NCBI RefSeq assembly: GCF_900143565.1
Contig: NZ_FREX01000002.1
Location: 186,001-250,000 of the forward strand
DNA: 64,000 nucleotides
Direction: 5' to 3'
DNA from: Pseudovibrio sp. Alg231-02
GTDB lineage: Bacteria > Pseudomonadota > Alphaproteobacteria > Rhizobiales > Stappiaceae
In this document: piece after piece, positions 24,911 to 32,515 of the stretch
Numbering within the stretch: position 1 is the first letter of the stretch
Layout: each line of letters begins with the position of its first letter
Made by a program: the position numbers and the translations under genes
Notes under the pieces: model-generated
Databases searched by the model: none
Seen by the model: only the letters and a program-made list of their open reading frames with translations
Told to the model about the DNA's origin: nothing

Positions 24911-25886
24911 ATCGAAGGATTGCCTGGAGTTCGTCGATGCGCTCGTTGATGAGCCAGCCGTAGTAATTTTCTCGCGGCAAATGTGCTGGTGTTATTCTGC
25001 GCTTGTTCCGATAGGAAATGGCGCGTTCCCAAGGATTTCCGAGATTATACAGGGTCGACGTGATACCAGGGTTTTCGGAAATATCGACGTTAGCGACCTT
25101 CTTGTAGGCGTTGATGGCGTCTCTTAGCACTGCTGCGGTGTAGTGAATTGATTTGTTTGGGTCCATCACCGTTTTATAAAGGCCAGAGGCATCTTTTGAG
25201 CTGAGTTTTGGCAGGCCGCTGATGCTGCTGACCATGTCATTCATCTTTAGGGCTGTGAGCGGTGTTATCTGGCCTAAACCGAAGCTTTGGCCTGCGAACA
25301 TTGGCCTGAAAAAGGCTCTGTGAAAGGGCTCTCGCGGGTAGCGGACCGCGCCGATTGTTTTGCCCATAAACCTTGTGTTCCAAATGAGTTCGTAGCACCG
25401 CCAGCGGCTGTTGCTGGTTTCCTGGCGGCGGCATGTGTTGAATTGCGGGCGCTTTACAAAACTCCAGACTTTCTCGCCATCATGTTGGAAAGAAATAGGA
25501 ATTCGCGCGTATTGCAGAGCCTTCATGTAATAGCCCTGAGCGCTGTCGAGGCTATCATAATTGTAGGTATGCTCTCCAACGATCGCACCCAGGATGTGGA
25601 CCGGGTCTATGTTGTACAGGCTGGCGACCTTCTTGATGTTCTTGATCAGGCGGCCTTCTCGTTTAAGCACTTTGAGAATGCGCTGGAACTTTTTTTCATA
25701 GGTTCGATTAAAGGCTTTGGTGCGTGTTGCGGATGCGCTGGGGATGGTTGGCTGGCTTTGAAGGCGATTGCCAGCGGGAACCTTAAGCGGAACATTCGCC
25801 TGTGCTGAACTTAGCAATAAGTCAGGAGAAGATAATATTAGGGCTGTTGCTAGAATTAATGCACTTGCTTTTTGATGTAATGTCAT
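24909..25886 (-). CDS. DUF1402 family protein (lysozyme-like, periplasmic)
   Basis: A roughly 325-residue exported protein characteristic of Hyphomicrobiales. A signal peptide (MTLHQKASALILATALILSS) precedes a Pro/Ser-rich linker and a lysozyme-like helical domain: HILGAIVGEHTYNYDSLDSA with a candidate catalytic Glu, SFGLGQITPLTALKMNDMVS and ILDAINAYKK-like helices near the end. The family is predicted to act as a soluble lytic transglycosylase, but activity is not demonstrated. The ATG at 25886 is chosen over a GTG at 25904; neither has a clear ribosome binding site. The next gene on the same strand is an RlpA-like protein. Confidence 0.85.
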   Translation of the reverse strand: MTLHQKASALILATALILSSPDLLLSSAQANVPLKVPAGNRLQSQPTIPSASATRTKAFNRTYEKKFQRILKVLKREGRLIKNIKKVASLYNIDPVHILGAIVGEHTYNYDSLDSAQGYYMKALQYARIPISFQHDGEKVWSFVKRPQFNTCRRQETSNSRWRCYELIWNTRFMGKTIGAVRYPREPFHRAFFRPMFAGQSFGLGQITPLTALKMNDMVSSISGLPKLSSKDASGLYKTVMDPNKSIHYTAAVLRDAINAYKKVANVDISENPGITSTLYNLGNPWERAISYRNKRRITPAHLPRENYYGWLINERIDELQAILR

Positions 25887-26001
25887 AGCAATCGAACTCT
25901 GCACTATTAATTGCTGTTGGTTTTGATTGCTTTATGTCTAGATGAATTATCCTAAAAATCTATTCAGATATTGATTTTTGCTTTCTACAATAAGTATGGT
26001 G

Positions 26002-26451
26002 CTATTTTTTACAATTATGCCCATTCAGGTATTTCTTAAATTCATTGGCAACTGAAATGCGTACATGTGTGACGCCGCTTTGAATAAAGCCCAGTTCCGA
26101 GGCTGCTGCTTTGGAAAGATCAATCAAGCGGTTTTGAGCATATGGGCCGCGATCATTTATCCGTACTGTCAGAGATTTGCCGTTTGATAAGTTGGTTACA
26201 AGAACTCTTGTGCCCATTGGCAGCGTTAGGTGAGCTGCCGTGAGCTTGGCCGGATCCATCATTTCCCCGCTCGCCGTTTGGGACGTGAGGGCATACCAGG
26301 AGGCTTCTCCGCATTGAGATGTTCTTTTAATTTCCACCTGATGAGGGCGCAGGATGAAGGCGACAGACACAATCAAAATGGCGATGATGAACAAGAGGAG
26401 ATCGTAAATGCGACCATCGCGATGAGCCAAGCTTTTGTTGTTACAAGACAT
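26002..26451 (-). CDS. RlpA-like septal ring lytic transglycosylase domain protein
   Basis: A 149-residue protein with one N-terminal membrane anchor (about 17-35, LLLFIIAILIVSVAFILRP) and a double-psi beta-barrel domain. The RlpA motifs are visible: GEASWY (48-53), LTAAHLTLPMGTRVLVTNLS, and VRINDRGPYAQNRLIDLSKA with the catalytic-type Asp. RlpA cleaves naked glycan strands at the septum. Unlike classical RlpA it has no lipobox and no SPOR domain. It is positioned upstream of the DUF1402 gene on the same strand, so both may act on peptidoglycan. Confidence 0.9.
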   Translation of the reverse strand: MSCNNKSLAHRDGRIYDLLLFIIAILIVSVAFILRPHQVEIKRTSQCGEASWYALTSQTASGEMMDPAKLTAAHLTLPMGTRVLVTNLSNGKSLTVRINDRGPYAQNRLIDLSKAAASELGFIQSGVTHVRISVANEFKKYLNGHNCKK

Positions 26452-26617
26452 TCTGGAGCCTATTGGCTATTTTACTCCGCTAATTATACAGGGTTTCCCT
26501 CGTTTTAGGGACCAGAGAGATTTTCTGTGTTGGTGAGTTGGTTTATGTAGATTGAAAAAATTGATCGCGTTTGTAGCGGTGTGAACCGTGCGAACATGTT
26601 CCGGATAGGGGAATAAA

Positions 26618-27571
26618 GTGCAGCAAAACCCATTGACTGGAAGACTTATCCTCGCGGATGTCGCCCGCGGCCTCGCACTCCTGACAATGGCAATCTATCA
26701 CTTCTCCTGGGATCTTTCATGGTTTGGAGTTGTTGACTGGGATGTGTCCGGCTCTGCGGGGTGGCGGTTGTTTGCGCAATTGATAGCGGGCAGTTTTCTG
26801 TTTCTGGTTGGGTTCAGTTTGGTGCTGGCGCATAAAAGCGGTATCCGCTGGGAGAGTTTCTGGCGCAGGGAGGTCAAGGTCGCAATTGCTGCAATTGCGG
26901 TTTCTGTTGCGACTTATTTTATCTTTCAGGATCAATGGGTTCGGTTTGGAATTTTACATTCCATCGTGGTGTCGAGCCTACTTGCCCTGCCGTTTTTGCG
27001 TGTTCATTACGTGTTTGCGTTGCTATGTGGGGCAGGGGTGATCCTTCTCTACCATTGGCTGGGGGATTATGTGCTGCCATACCGGCAGTTTTTCTGGCTT
27101 GGGCTCAACTCCTTGCCTGAAGTTTCCGTTGATTATGTGCCACTTATTCCTTGGTTTGGGCCAGTGCTTTTAGGTGTCGGGTGCGGGGATATCCTGCATC
27201 GCTATAATCTTTTACGGTTTTTGCGCGGTTCTGCGTTTCCGAGCGTTATTTCGCGTTGTTTTGCGTGGTTCGGTCGACATTCCCTTGCGACCTACCTTCT
27301 GCACCAGCCAGTCCTGTTCGGGATCGTTTGGGCTGGCGTGACTGCTGGGGTGATTGGTACCAGTGGCGATGTTCAGGTCAGAAGCTTTCAGCAATCTTGC
27401 GTGATGGCGTGCAGTCAGACCGTGGATGCCAGGCAGTGTGAGCAGGCGTGTCGGTGTACCTCCTCTGAAATAAAAGATCGAGGCATGTGGGAGGACTTGC
27501 TGACCAGACCGAATGATGCGGATGTGCGTGAAATCGCGCAACAGGTCTTTCAGGTGTGTCTGCGCCGGTAA
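26618..27571 (+). CDS. DUF1624 heparan-alpha-glucosaminide N-acetyltransferase-like membrane protein
   Basis: A 317-residue integral membrane protein. The first ~250 residues hold seven or eight TM helices of the DUF1624/YeiB-like acyltransferase fold: GRLILADVARGLALLTMAIY HF (conserved H in the first helix) and WFGRHSLATYLLHQPVLFG near residue 220-238. The C-terminal 65 residues are soluble and cysteine-rich (CVMACSQ...CEQACRC). Start is GTG at 26618 with AGGGGAAT upstream. It probably transfers an acyl group across the membrane; the acceptor is unknown. Confidence 0.87.
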   Translation: MQQNPLTGRLILADVARGLALLTMAIYHFSWDLSWFGVVDWDVSGSAGWRLFAQLIAGSFLFLVGFSLVLAHKSGIRWESFWRREVKVAIAAIAVSVATYFIFQDQWVRFGILHSIVVSSLLALPFLRVHYVFALLCGAGVILLYHWLGDYVLPYRQFFWLGLNSLPEVSVDYVPLIPWFGPVLLGVGCGDILHRYNLLRFLRGSAFPSVISRCFAWFGRHSLATYLLHQPVLFGIVWAGVTAGVIGTSGDVQVRSFQQSCVMACSQTVDARQCEQACRCTSSEIKDRGMWEDLLTRPNDADVREIAQQVFQVCLRR

Positions 27572-27819
27572 GTTCGGCATCCCTTTTCGATATGATTTTA
27601 TCTCCCTGATTCAAGGAAGATATGCCCGCGTTAAGCTGATTTAGTCGATCTGCCTGTGAATCAGTCAGGCAGAGCTCTCTGAAATTTCGGAGAGTTGGGG
27701 ATCAACTATTCTGGTGCGCAGCTATTCCTCTGAAAAAATATACATTTTCTGGTCGCTGAAATCTCAAGGGGGCATTCATGAGCTCTTCCTTTCCCAAAAG
27801 GTCGCGCTTTTGCGCTGTT

Positions 27820-27831
27820 ACCTATACGTAA
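27820..27831. promoter_or_regulatory. Shared 12-mer site upstream of FadL gene 1
   Basis: ACCTATACGTAA, about 380 bp upstream of the FadL start at 28210. Its exact reverse complement lies about 400 bp upstream of the second FadL gene. A common regulator site is an inference. Confidence 0.4.
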
Positions 27832-28085
27832 GCTTCGGAATTGAATGAGATTTTTACAATCTGACCCGAGATGTTGTCTCCATGAGTAAGTCATAGTTTG
27901 CTCAATTGTGCAGATGACATAAAGTTAGTTTCAGAAGAAAAATACTCAAAACTACAGATAGATGGTATTGACCACGCTAAATGTACGGATAATATATCAC
28001 TTGGTAAATATACGCAGTTATTATGAAGTGATGTTGGGATTTTCGTGCTTGTGGGGGAAGTATAGTCGTAATCTATGCTCAAATA

Positions 28086-28098
28086 ATGTTTTAAACAT
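28086..28098. promoter_or_regulatory. Palindrome ATGTTT-T-AAACAT upstream of FadL gene 1
   Basis: A 13-bp inverted repeat 112 bp before the start codon. It shares its TGTTTTAAACA core with the 17-bp palindrome before the second FadL gene, so both may bind the same factor. Confidence 0.45.
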
Positions 28099-28209
28099 AG
28101 CGTCACCTCCATGAGGTGAGCTCTTCTTTCACGACATATCTTCGCATCCCTTCAGGAGTGGGCCCGGTTTTGGGGAATTACCGGAAGCTCACGAGTATGG
28201 GGGAAGAGA

Positions 28210-29376
28210 ATGCGGGTTTTGAAGAATGCAGGCCGAGGCCTTGCAGCAGGCTGCTTTGTGCTGGCCGGATCAAGTGCCGCCTTTGCAGGTGCGTGGGATA
28301 CGCTTGGTATAGGCTCGTCTGAGCTGCTTTTTGCTCCAGAGGAGTTTGTGGTTGAAGGTTCTGTGACCTATGTTGACCGTAATGTTGATTACGTGAGTAC
28401 GAACGCGACTGCTACGGATGGTCCGCTCAAAACACGTGCGACGCCGAATATCTGGAATTATCAAGGTGCAATGAAGTTTGCCATCACCGATAGTGCTGAC
28501 TGTTTAGCGCGCTTTAATAACCCACTTTCGATTGAGGAGGATATGGACCCTAATTGGAGGGGGCGTTTTTCTGGTTATGAAACGCAGGCAAAGGCGTTCG
28601 CCATTGATGCCACATGTTCCTACAAGTTCCAAGTCGGCGAGGGGCGTTTCATTCGCGCAATCGCAGGGGCAAAAGCTCAGCATCTGAGCTACTATTCTAA
28701 GGGTGCTCATTCATCCGGTGCGGCGGCTGAAGTGGATCTGCGTGCTGATGGGTTGGATTATGGCTGGCGTGTTGGTGTTGCCTACGAGGTTCCTGCTTAT
28801 GCGATGCGGGCCAGCTTGATCTACGATTCACAGATTGAATCGAAGCTTGATGGGGATACTTCTGTTGGTGGGAGCAAGGTCTATGATAGTGTCGCATCTC
28901 TGACACTGCCACAATCTGTCGAGCTAAATGTGCAGTCAGGTATAGCTCCAGGGTGGTTGGTTAGCGCCGGAGTAAAGTGGGTTGATTGGTCTGTGATTGA
29001 TGTACTTTCTGTAGACAGTGCTGATCCTGCTACAGGTACGTCTGCCGGAGAAACAGTGCATCGTAAACTCAATTTTAAAGATGGTTGGACTGTGAAAGCT
29101 GGCATTGGACATGCTTTGACCGAGCAGCTGAGTGTTGGTAGTTCCTTGCAATGGGACCGTGGTGTCGGAGGTAGTTATTCTGATACCTATACGCTTGGTC
29201 TGGGCGGGTCGTATGCGGCCAACAAGAATGTGAAGTTTACTTTGGGTACGGCAGCAATCTATAAGACGAGTGGATCTGGAGATGCGAACAACATAGCTTC
29301 TGGTACTGTTAGTGAATACGATTATGACAGTTCTTGGGCCTTCGCTGTAAATACTAAGGTACGTTTGTCGTTCTGA
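28210..29376 (+). CDS. OmpP1/FadL-family outer-membrane transporter (copy 1)
   Basis: A 388-residue outer-membrane protein. A signal peptide (MRVLKNAGRGLAAGCFVLAG...AFA) precedes a long beta-barrel ending in Phe (AVNTKVRLSF). FadL-type features include the N-terminal segment GIGSSELLFAPEEFVVEGSV, LPQSVELNVQSGIAPGWLVS, GVKWVDWSVIDVLSVDS and GWTVKAGIGHALTEQLSVGS. The family imports long-chain fatty acids or other hydrophobic compounds. It has two cysteines in the barrel (DCLARF, TCSYKF) that are Asp/Met-type positions in the neighbour copy. It is a paralogue of 29990-31192, with its own promoter region and terminator. Confidence 0.88.
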   Translation: MRVLKNAGRGLAAGCFVLAGSSAAFAGAWDTLGIGSSELLFAPEEFVVEGSVTYVDRNVDYVSTNATATDGPLKTRATPNIWNYQGAMKFAITDSADCLARFNNPLSIEEDMDPNWRGRFSGYETQAKAFAIDATCSYKFQVGEGRFIRAIAGAKAQHLSYYSKGAHSSGAAAEVDLRADGLDYGWRVGVAYEVPAYAMRASLIYDSQIESKLDGDTSVGGSKVYDSVASLTLPQSVELNVQSGIAPGWLVSAGVKWVDWSVIDVLSVDSADPATGTSAGETVHRKLNFKDGWTVKAGIGHALTEQLSVGSSLQWDRGVGGSYSDTYTLGLGGSYAANKNVKFTLGTAAIYKTSGSGDANNIASGTVSEYDYDSSWAFAVNTKVRLSF

Positions 29377-29401
29377 CGTACTTGCGAAGAACACAAATAC
29401 G

Positions 29402-29432
29402 AAGCCGGGGGCATTGTCTCCGGCTTTTTTGT
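29402..29432 (+). terminator. Terminator of FadL gene 1
   Basis: AAGCCGG (29402-29408) pairs with CCGGCTT (29420-29426) and is followed by TTTTGTTTT, 25 bp past the stop. Confidence 0.85.
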
Positions 29433-29583
29433 TTTAGGTGCTCATACTGCGATTTGAGGGGAATCCCTCATTGTGCGTGATTTGTGCAAGATGCAGCTCA
29501 ATTTGTGCTGTTTGTGCAACAGTTTTGTGGAGAAATGAGCATGTTGGATTGTTGGAAAACCTATCCCAAAACTCTTAAGTAAT

Positions 29584-29595
29584 TTACGTATAGGT
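29584..29595. promoter_or_regulatory. Shared 12-mer site upstream of FadL gene 2
   Basis: TTACGTATAGGT, the exact reverse complement of the 12-mer at 27820-27831, about 400 bp before the second FadL gene. Confidence 0.4.
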
Positions 29596-29943
29596 AAGTT
29601 TGACTATCGTCTAATGCTTGGTCTCTCTTTACGATTAACTGGCCTGTGTTTGAGACTAGTAAATATAACATCCTAATTTACCTTAGGTTATATTAAAGTC
29701 TAGAAAAGCTTACCCAAGCGAAATGGCGTAGTATTTATACTATGGGAGGGGTGATTATTTCTCCCGATGCGTTATGCATGCAGTCAGAACTATATCAGTT
29801 TGCTCTGCAAATTGGTGGGATTGCACTGGCGCGAGGCACGTTGATGCTCGTTAAGTGCGGATAGCATGTGTGTCGCATTGGGGTGAAACGCGTTGCAATT
29901 TCCGTATCTTAAGCAAGTGCTCCTAACTGAATGAACCTAAAAT

Positions 29944-29960
29944 CAGTGTTTTAAACACTG
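29944..29960. promoter_or_regulatory. 17-bp palindrome just upstream of FadL gene 2
   Basis: CAGTGTTTTAAACACTG is symmetric around a central T and lies 30 bp before the start codon, within the likely 5' UTR or core promoter. The core TGTTTTAAACA is shared with 28086-28098. It could be a repressor operator. Confidence 0.5.
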
Positions 29961-29989
29961 TGTATGGGGAAACATAAGGGGGAGAGGGC

Positions 29990-31192
29990 ATGCGTGTTCT
30001 CAAGACATTGGCTCAGACAACCGTTCTGGGCTGCGCGGTATCCATGATTCCGGCTGCTGCATTTGCAGGCGGCTGGTCGACCGAAGGTATCGCAGACTAC
30101 GATCTTCTGTTTGCAAAAGAGCGGTTCGCGTTTGAGGCTCAGTCAACAGTAGCGCTTCGCAATGTTGACTTTAAAAATGCAAAAACCACAGTAAATAGCG
30201 TGATTGATCTCAGCGCATTGGGTTCTGCAAAAGCTGATGATATTGCACCAAATTTGTGGCTGAACTCTGGTTCTGTAAAGCTTGGTCTAACTGATAACTT
30301 GGATCTTTTCGCAAGAGTTAGTCAGCCATATGCGATTAGCGAGCAGCCTGGTTTTGACTGGAATGGACGCTTTGCGATTGCAGAAACCAACGCTGATGCA
30401 CTCGGCATTGATGCGATGTTAAGCTATAAGCACGAAGTTTCTGATGGCAAGTTCATACGGGTATTTGGTGGTGTTCGGTCTGTAACCGTAGACTATGAGC
30501 AACTTTCAAGATCACTGGATACGAACACCTTCGAAGAATCGGATGTTGCTATCAATGTAGAGACTGATCGAGAGTATGGTTTCCGTTTGGGTGCTGCATT
30601 TGAGGTGCCTGAAATTGCTTTGCGGGCTCTTGTTGCATATGAATCCGAGATTGACCTTGATCTTGAGGGTGACTTGGCAGGTTTGGTCGCTGTTCCGCTC
30701 GCCGCATCTGCAAATGCGACACTTCCACAGTCTCTTGAAGCTAAGATTCAGACCGGGGTTGCTCCAGGTTGGCTTGTTTCTTTGGGTGTTAAGTGGACTG
30801 ATTGGAGTGTCCTGAACGAGCTAAGTGTCGATCTTCCAGCTGCAAGTGCTACTGTTGTACGTGATCTAAGTTATAGCGATGGTTGGATTGTTGAAGCTGG
30901 TGTTGGACATCAGTTAACCGAGAAACTCAGCGTCGGAAGTACTCTTACCTGGGATAAAGGTATTGGTGGGCCTTACTCTGACTACTATGCACTTGGTCTT
31001 GGCGGCTCTTATGACTTAACCGAAAATGTGAAGTTTTCGTTGGGTGGCCGCGCCATCTATAAAACTGCGGGCGAAGGTGCTTACAATATTCAGAGGACGG
31101 TTGGAGCTACGACTACTGAAGTCAACACCGACTACGAATACGACTCCTCCTGGAACTTCGCGGTTTCTTCTAAACTCCGCGTTGCGTTCTAA
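29990..31192 (+). CDS. OmpP1/FadL-family outer-membrane transporter (copy 2)
   Basis: A 400-residue outer-membrane beta-barrel with signal peptide (MRVLKTLAQTTVLGCAVSMI...AFAGG). It aligns by eye with the copy at 28210 along its length: GIADYDLLFAKERFAFEAQS, ATLPQSLEAKIQTGVAPGWL, GVKWTDWSVLNELSVDLPAA, GWIVEAGVGHQLTEKLSVGS and the terminal strand SSKLRVAF. Likely substrates are fatty acids or other hydrophobic compounds. It contains no cysteine in the mature barrel. It has its own upstream palindrome and a terminator at 31216. Confidence 0.9.
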   Translation: MRVLKTLAQTTVLGCAVSMIPAAAFAGGWSTEGIADYDLLFAKERFAFEAQSTVALRNVDFKNAKTTVNSVIDLSALGSAKADDIAPNLWLNSGSVKLGLTDNLDLFARVSQPYAISEQPGFDWNGRFAIAETNADALGIDAMLSYKHEVSDGKFIRVFGGVRSVTVDYEQLSRSLDTNTFEESDVAINVETDREYGFRLGAAFEVPEIALRALVAYESEIDLDLEGDLAGLVAVPLAASANATLPQSLEAKIQTGVAPGWLVSLGVKWTDWSVLNELSVDLPAASATVVRDLSYSDGWIVEAGVGHQLTEKLSVGSTLTWDKGIGGPYSDYYALGLGGSYDLTENVKFSLGGRAIYKTAGEGAYNIQRTVGATTTEVNTDYEYDSSWNFAVSSKLRVAF

Positions 31193-31215
31193 GCTTTTGT
31201 GTCTTTGGGAATTAT

Positions 31216-31248
31216 GGGGCCGGGGATGGTGATCTCTGGCCCTTTTTT
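31216..31248. terminator. Terminator of FadL gene 2
   Basis: An imperfect stem GGGCC...GGCCC enclosing GGGAT...ATCTC, followed by TTTTTT. It overlaps the stop codon region of the convergent gene at 31247. Confidence 0.85.
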
Positions 31249-31747
31249 ATTTTGGGGCTGAGGCGATGAGGTGGCATTCGTAGCGGTTGTTGTTGCTGAA
31301 GCGGATTTCGACGGATGGCTGTTTGAACTTGTTGTTGATCCGAAAGATCACGGCTTGAGCGCCGAGGCTTGAGAGATGGTCGGGTAGTTTGTTGCTGAAG
31401 AATTTGTAGTGCGCTTTGATCGGGTGGGCTGTCATTTTGATGACTTCCCCTGCAACCGCTATTTCAGCAAAGGCGTAGGTTGAGCTGGTGTCGATTTCAT
31501 AATCGACGAACACTGCCGTTCCACGAAACTCGTCATAAATTTCCTGACAATGGTCGGTCATGTCTGAGGAAGCCGAACCGGCACTCACTGCTGTTCCAAA
31601 GTGAGCGATGGGTAGCATGAGTTCTTCTGTGACCAGTCGCGCATTTGCCATGCCAGCTGAGCCCAAATGGACTGCAGCAGCAATGCACAGCACTGCCGCT
31701 TTTTCGCGAAATGGTCTGTTCTGACGGGCGATTGCTGGGAAAGGCAT
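31247..31747 (-). CDS. Small secreted protein, paralogue of the adjacent gene (second in pair)
   Basis: A 166-residue protein with an N-terminal signal-like segment (residues about 14-36, KAAVLCIAAAVHLGSAGMAN). I do not recognise the family. The mature part aligns with the neighbour at 31753-32238: SDMTDHCQEIYDEF / SDPAVTEACEKKYEF, VFVDYEI / IFVEYQI, YKFFSNKLPDHLSSLG / YSFTSDKMPDVLKSKG. Both have a single Cys pair, so one disulfide is likely in the periplasm. AAGG lies just before the ATG and the gap to the upstream gene is five bases, so they form an operon. Confidence 0.78.
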   Translation of the reverse strand: MPFPAIARQNRPFREKAAVLCIAAAVHLGSAGMANARLVTEELMLPIAHFGTAVSAGSASSDMTDHCQEIYDEFRGTAVFVDYEIDTSSTYAFAEIAVAGEVIKMTAHPIKAHYKFFSNKLPDHLSSLGAQAVIFRINNKFKQPSVEIRFSNNNRYECHLIASAPK

Positions 31748-31752
31748 TTGCC

Positions 31753-32238
31753 TTACTGTCTCAGCTTGAAAGCTTCAGTGCTTAAAAAGCATTTGTCTGT
31801 TGGTTGGTCTCCTGCCGCGATGATGTGCACCACTTCATCGTCGAAGTCGTCTTCCATCGTATAGATGACCCTCAGAAAGCCTTTGCTTTTGAGAACATCG
31901 GGCATCTTGTCTGAAGTGAAGGAGTAAGTCTCGGGTATACCCAGAGGAGTGAGGCGGACTTCGGTGTCTTCCACCAGAGCGATTGCGCGGTTTTGGGTTG
32001 GGCTGATCTGGTATTCAACGAAGATCTCCTTGCCCATGCCGAATTCGTACTTTTTCTCGCAGGCCTCTGTCACAGCCGGGTCTGATGAACCGTCTTCCTT
32101 TAAGCCAATGATGTAGTTGAGCGGAACGAGCACTTCGCCCTTTACGTTTTTTGGGGGAGCGGCCTGGGAAGCTGTGGTCAGGAAAAGAGCTGTGGCAATG
32201 AAGGTGACTGTACCAAGTCCGAAATGTACGTTTTTCAT
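31753..32238 (-). CDS. Small secreted protein, first of a paralogous pair
   Basis: A 161-residue exported protein (MKNVHFGLGTVTFIATALFL, signal cleavage near SQA-A). The family is unknown to me. The mature domain contains two cysteines (TEACEKKYEF and DKCFLSTEAF) and a block shared with the downstream paralogue. The predicted secondary structure is mostly beta. The gene begins with its own promoter region and is followed after five bases by the paralogue. The neighbours (FadL-type transporters) suggest an envelope context but do not define a function. Confidence 0.78.
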   Translation of the reverse strand: MKNVHFGLGTVTFIATALFLTTASQAAPPKNVKGEVLVPLNYIIGLKEDGSSDPAVTEACEKKYEFGMGKEIFVEYQISPTQNRAIALVEDTEVRLTPLGIPETYSFTSDKMPDVLKSKGFLRVIYTMEDDFDDEVVHIIAAGDQPTDKCFLSTEAFKLRQ

Positions 32239-32285
32239 TCTTGTTATTCCTGCTCGGTATGAGAGATGAGCGTCAAGCTGATGTC

Positions 32286-32327
32286 AGAGTGATTTCCTCA
32301 CTAGTTTTATTGAGTGGAACACGCTCT
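32286..32327. repeat. Imperfect palindrome upstream of the secreted-protein pair
   Basis: AGAGTGATTTCC...GGAACACGCTCT forms an imperfect stem (about 9 of 12 outer positions) with an inner CACT/AGTG. The outer ends resemble those of the palindrome at 3396-3443. Confidence 0.4.
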
Positions 32328-32515
32328 GGCTGTTATGGCGCAGTCTGCGGCAACCTCAGGCATCACTCAATTCAATGCGGTCAGTCTGGTTAAGAGAAGG
32401 CAACGGGTTCTTTTAAAACTAAAGCTGTTTGTTTATCACGTGTCGTAGGGAGCGGGTTCCTGCTTTTCGATGGAACGCTTTGCTGAGAAATTAAGAGGAT
32501 GAATAGGCGAGAGTG

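Larger units (their letters stand above)
27572..28209. other. 638-bp region upstream of the first FadL-type gene
   Basis: No coding gene recognised. Two small palindromes occur shortly after the DUF1624 gene, CTGCCTG...CAGGCAG (near 27650-27672) and CTCTC...GAGAG (near 27675-27694), possible weak terminators. Two motifs shared with the second FadL gene lie at 27820-27831 and 28086-28098. A ribosome binding site (GGGGGAAGAG) precedes the FadL ATG. Confidence 0.5.
29377..29989. other. 613-bp region between the FadL-type genes
   Basis: It starts with an intrinsic terminator for copy 1 (stem AAGCCGG/CCGGCTT at 29402-29426, then a T-run). The rest is AT-rich with no recognisable ORF. Motifs shared with the upstream region of copy 1 lie at 29584-29595 and 29944-29960. 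A ribosome binding site (GGGGGAGAGG) precedes the second gene. Confidence 0.6.

Noticed and set aside
32400-32515. SOS/LexA box (GTTC-N7-GTTC) upstream of uvrB
   Set aside because: Single GTTC half-sites only; spacing does not fit, and none was found upstream of uvrC either.
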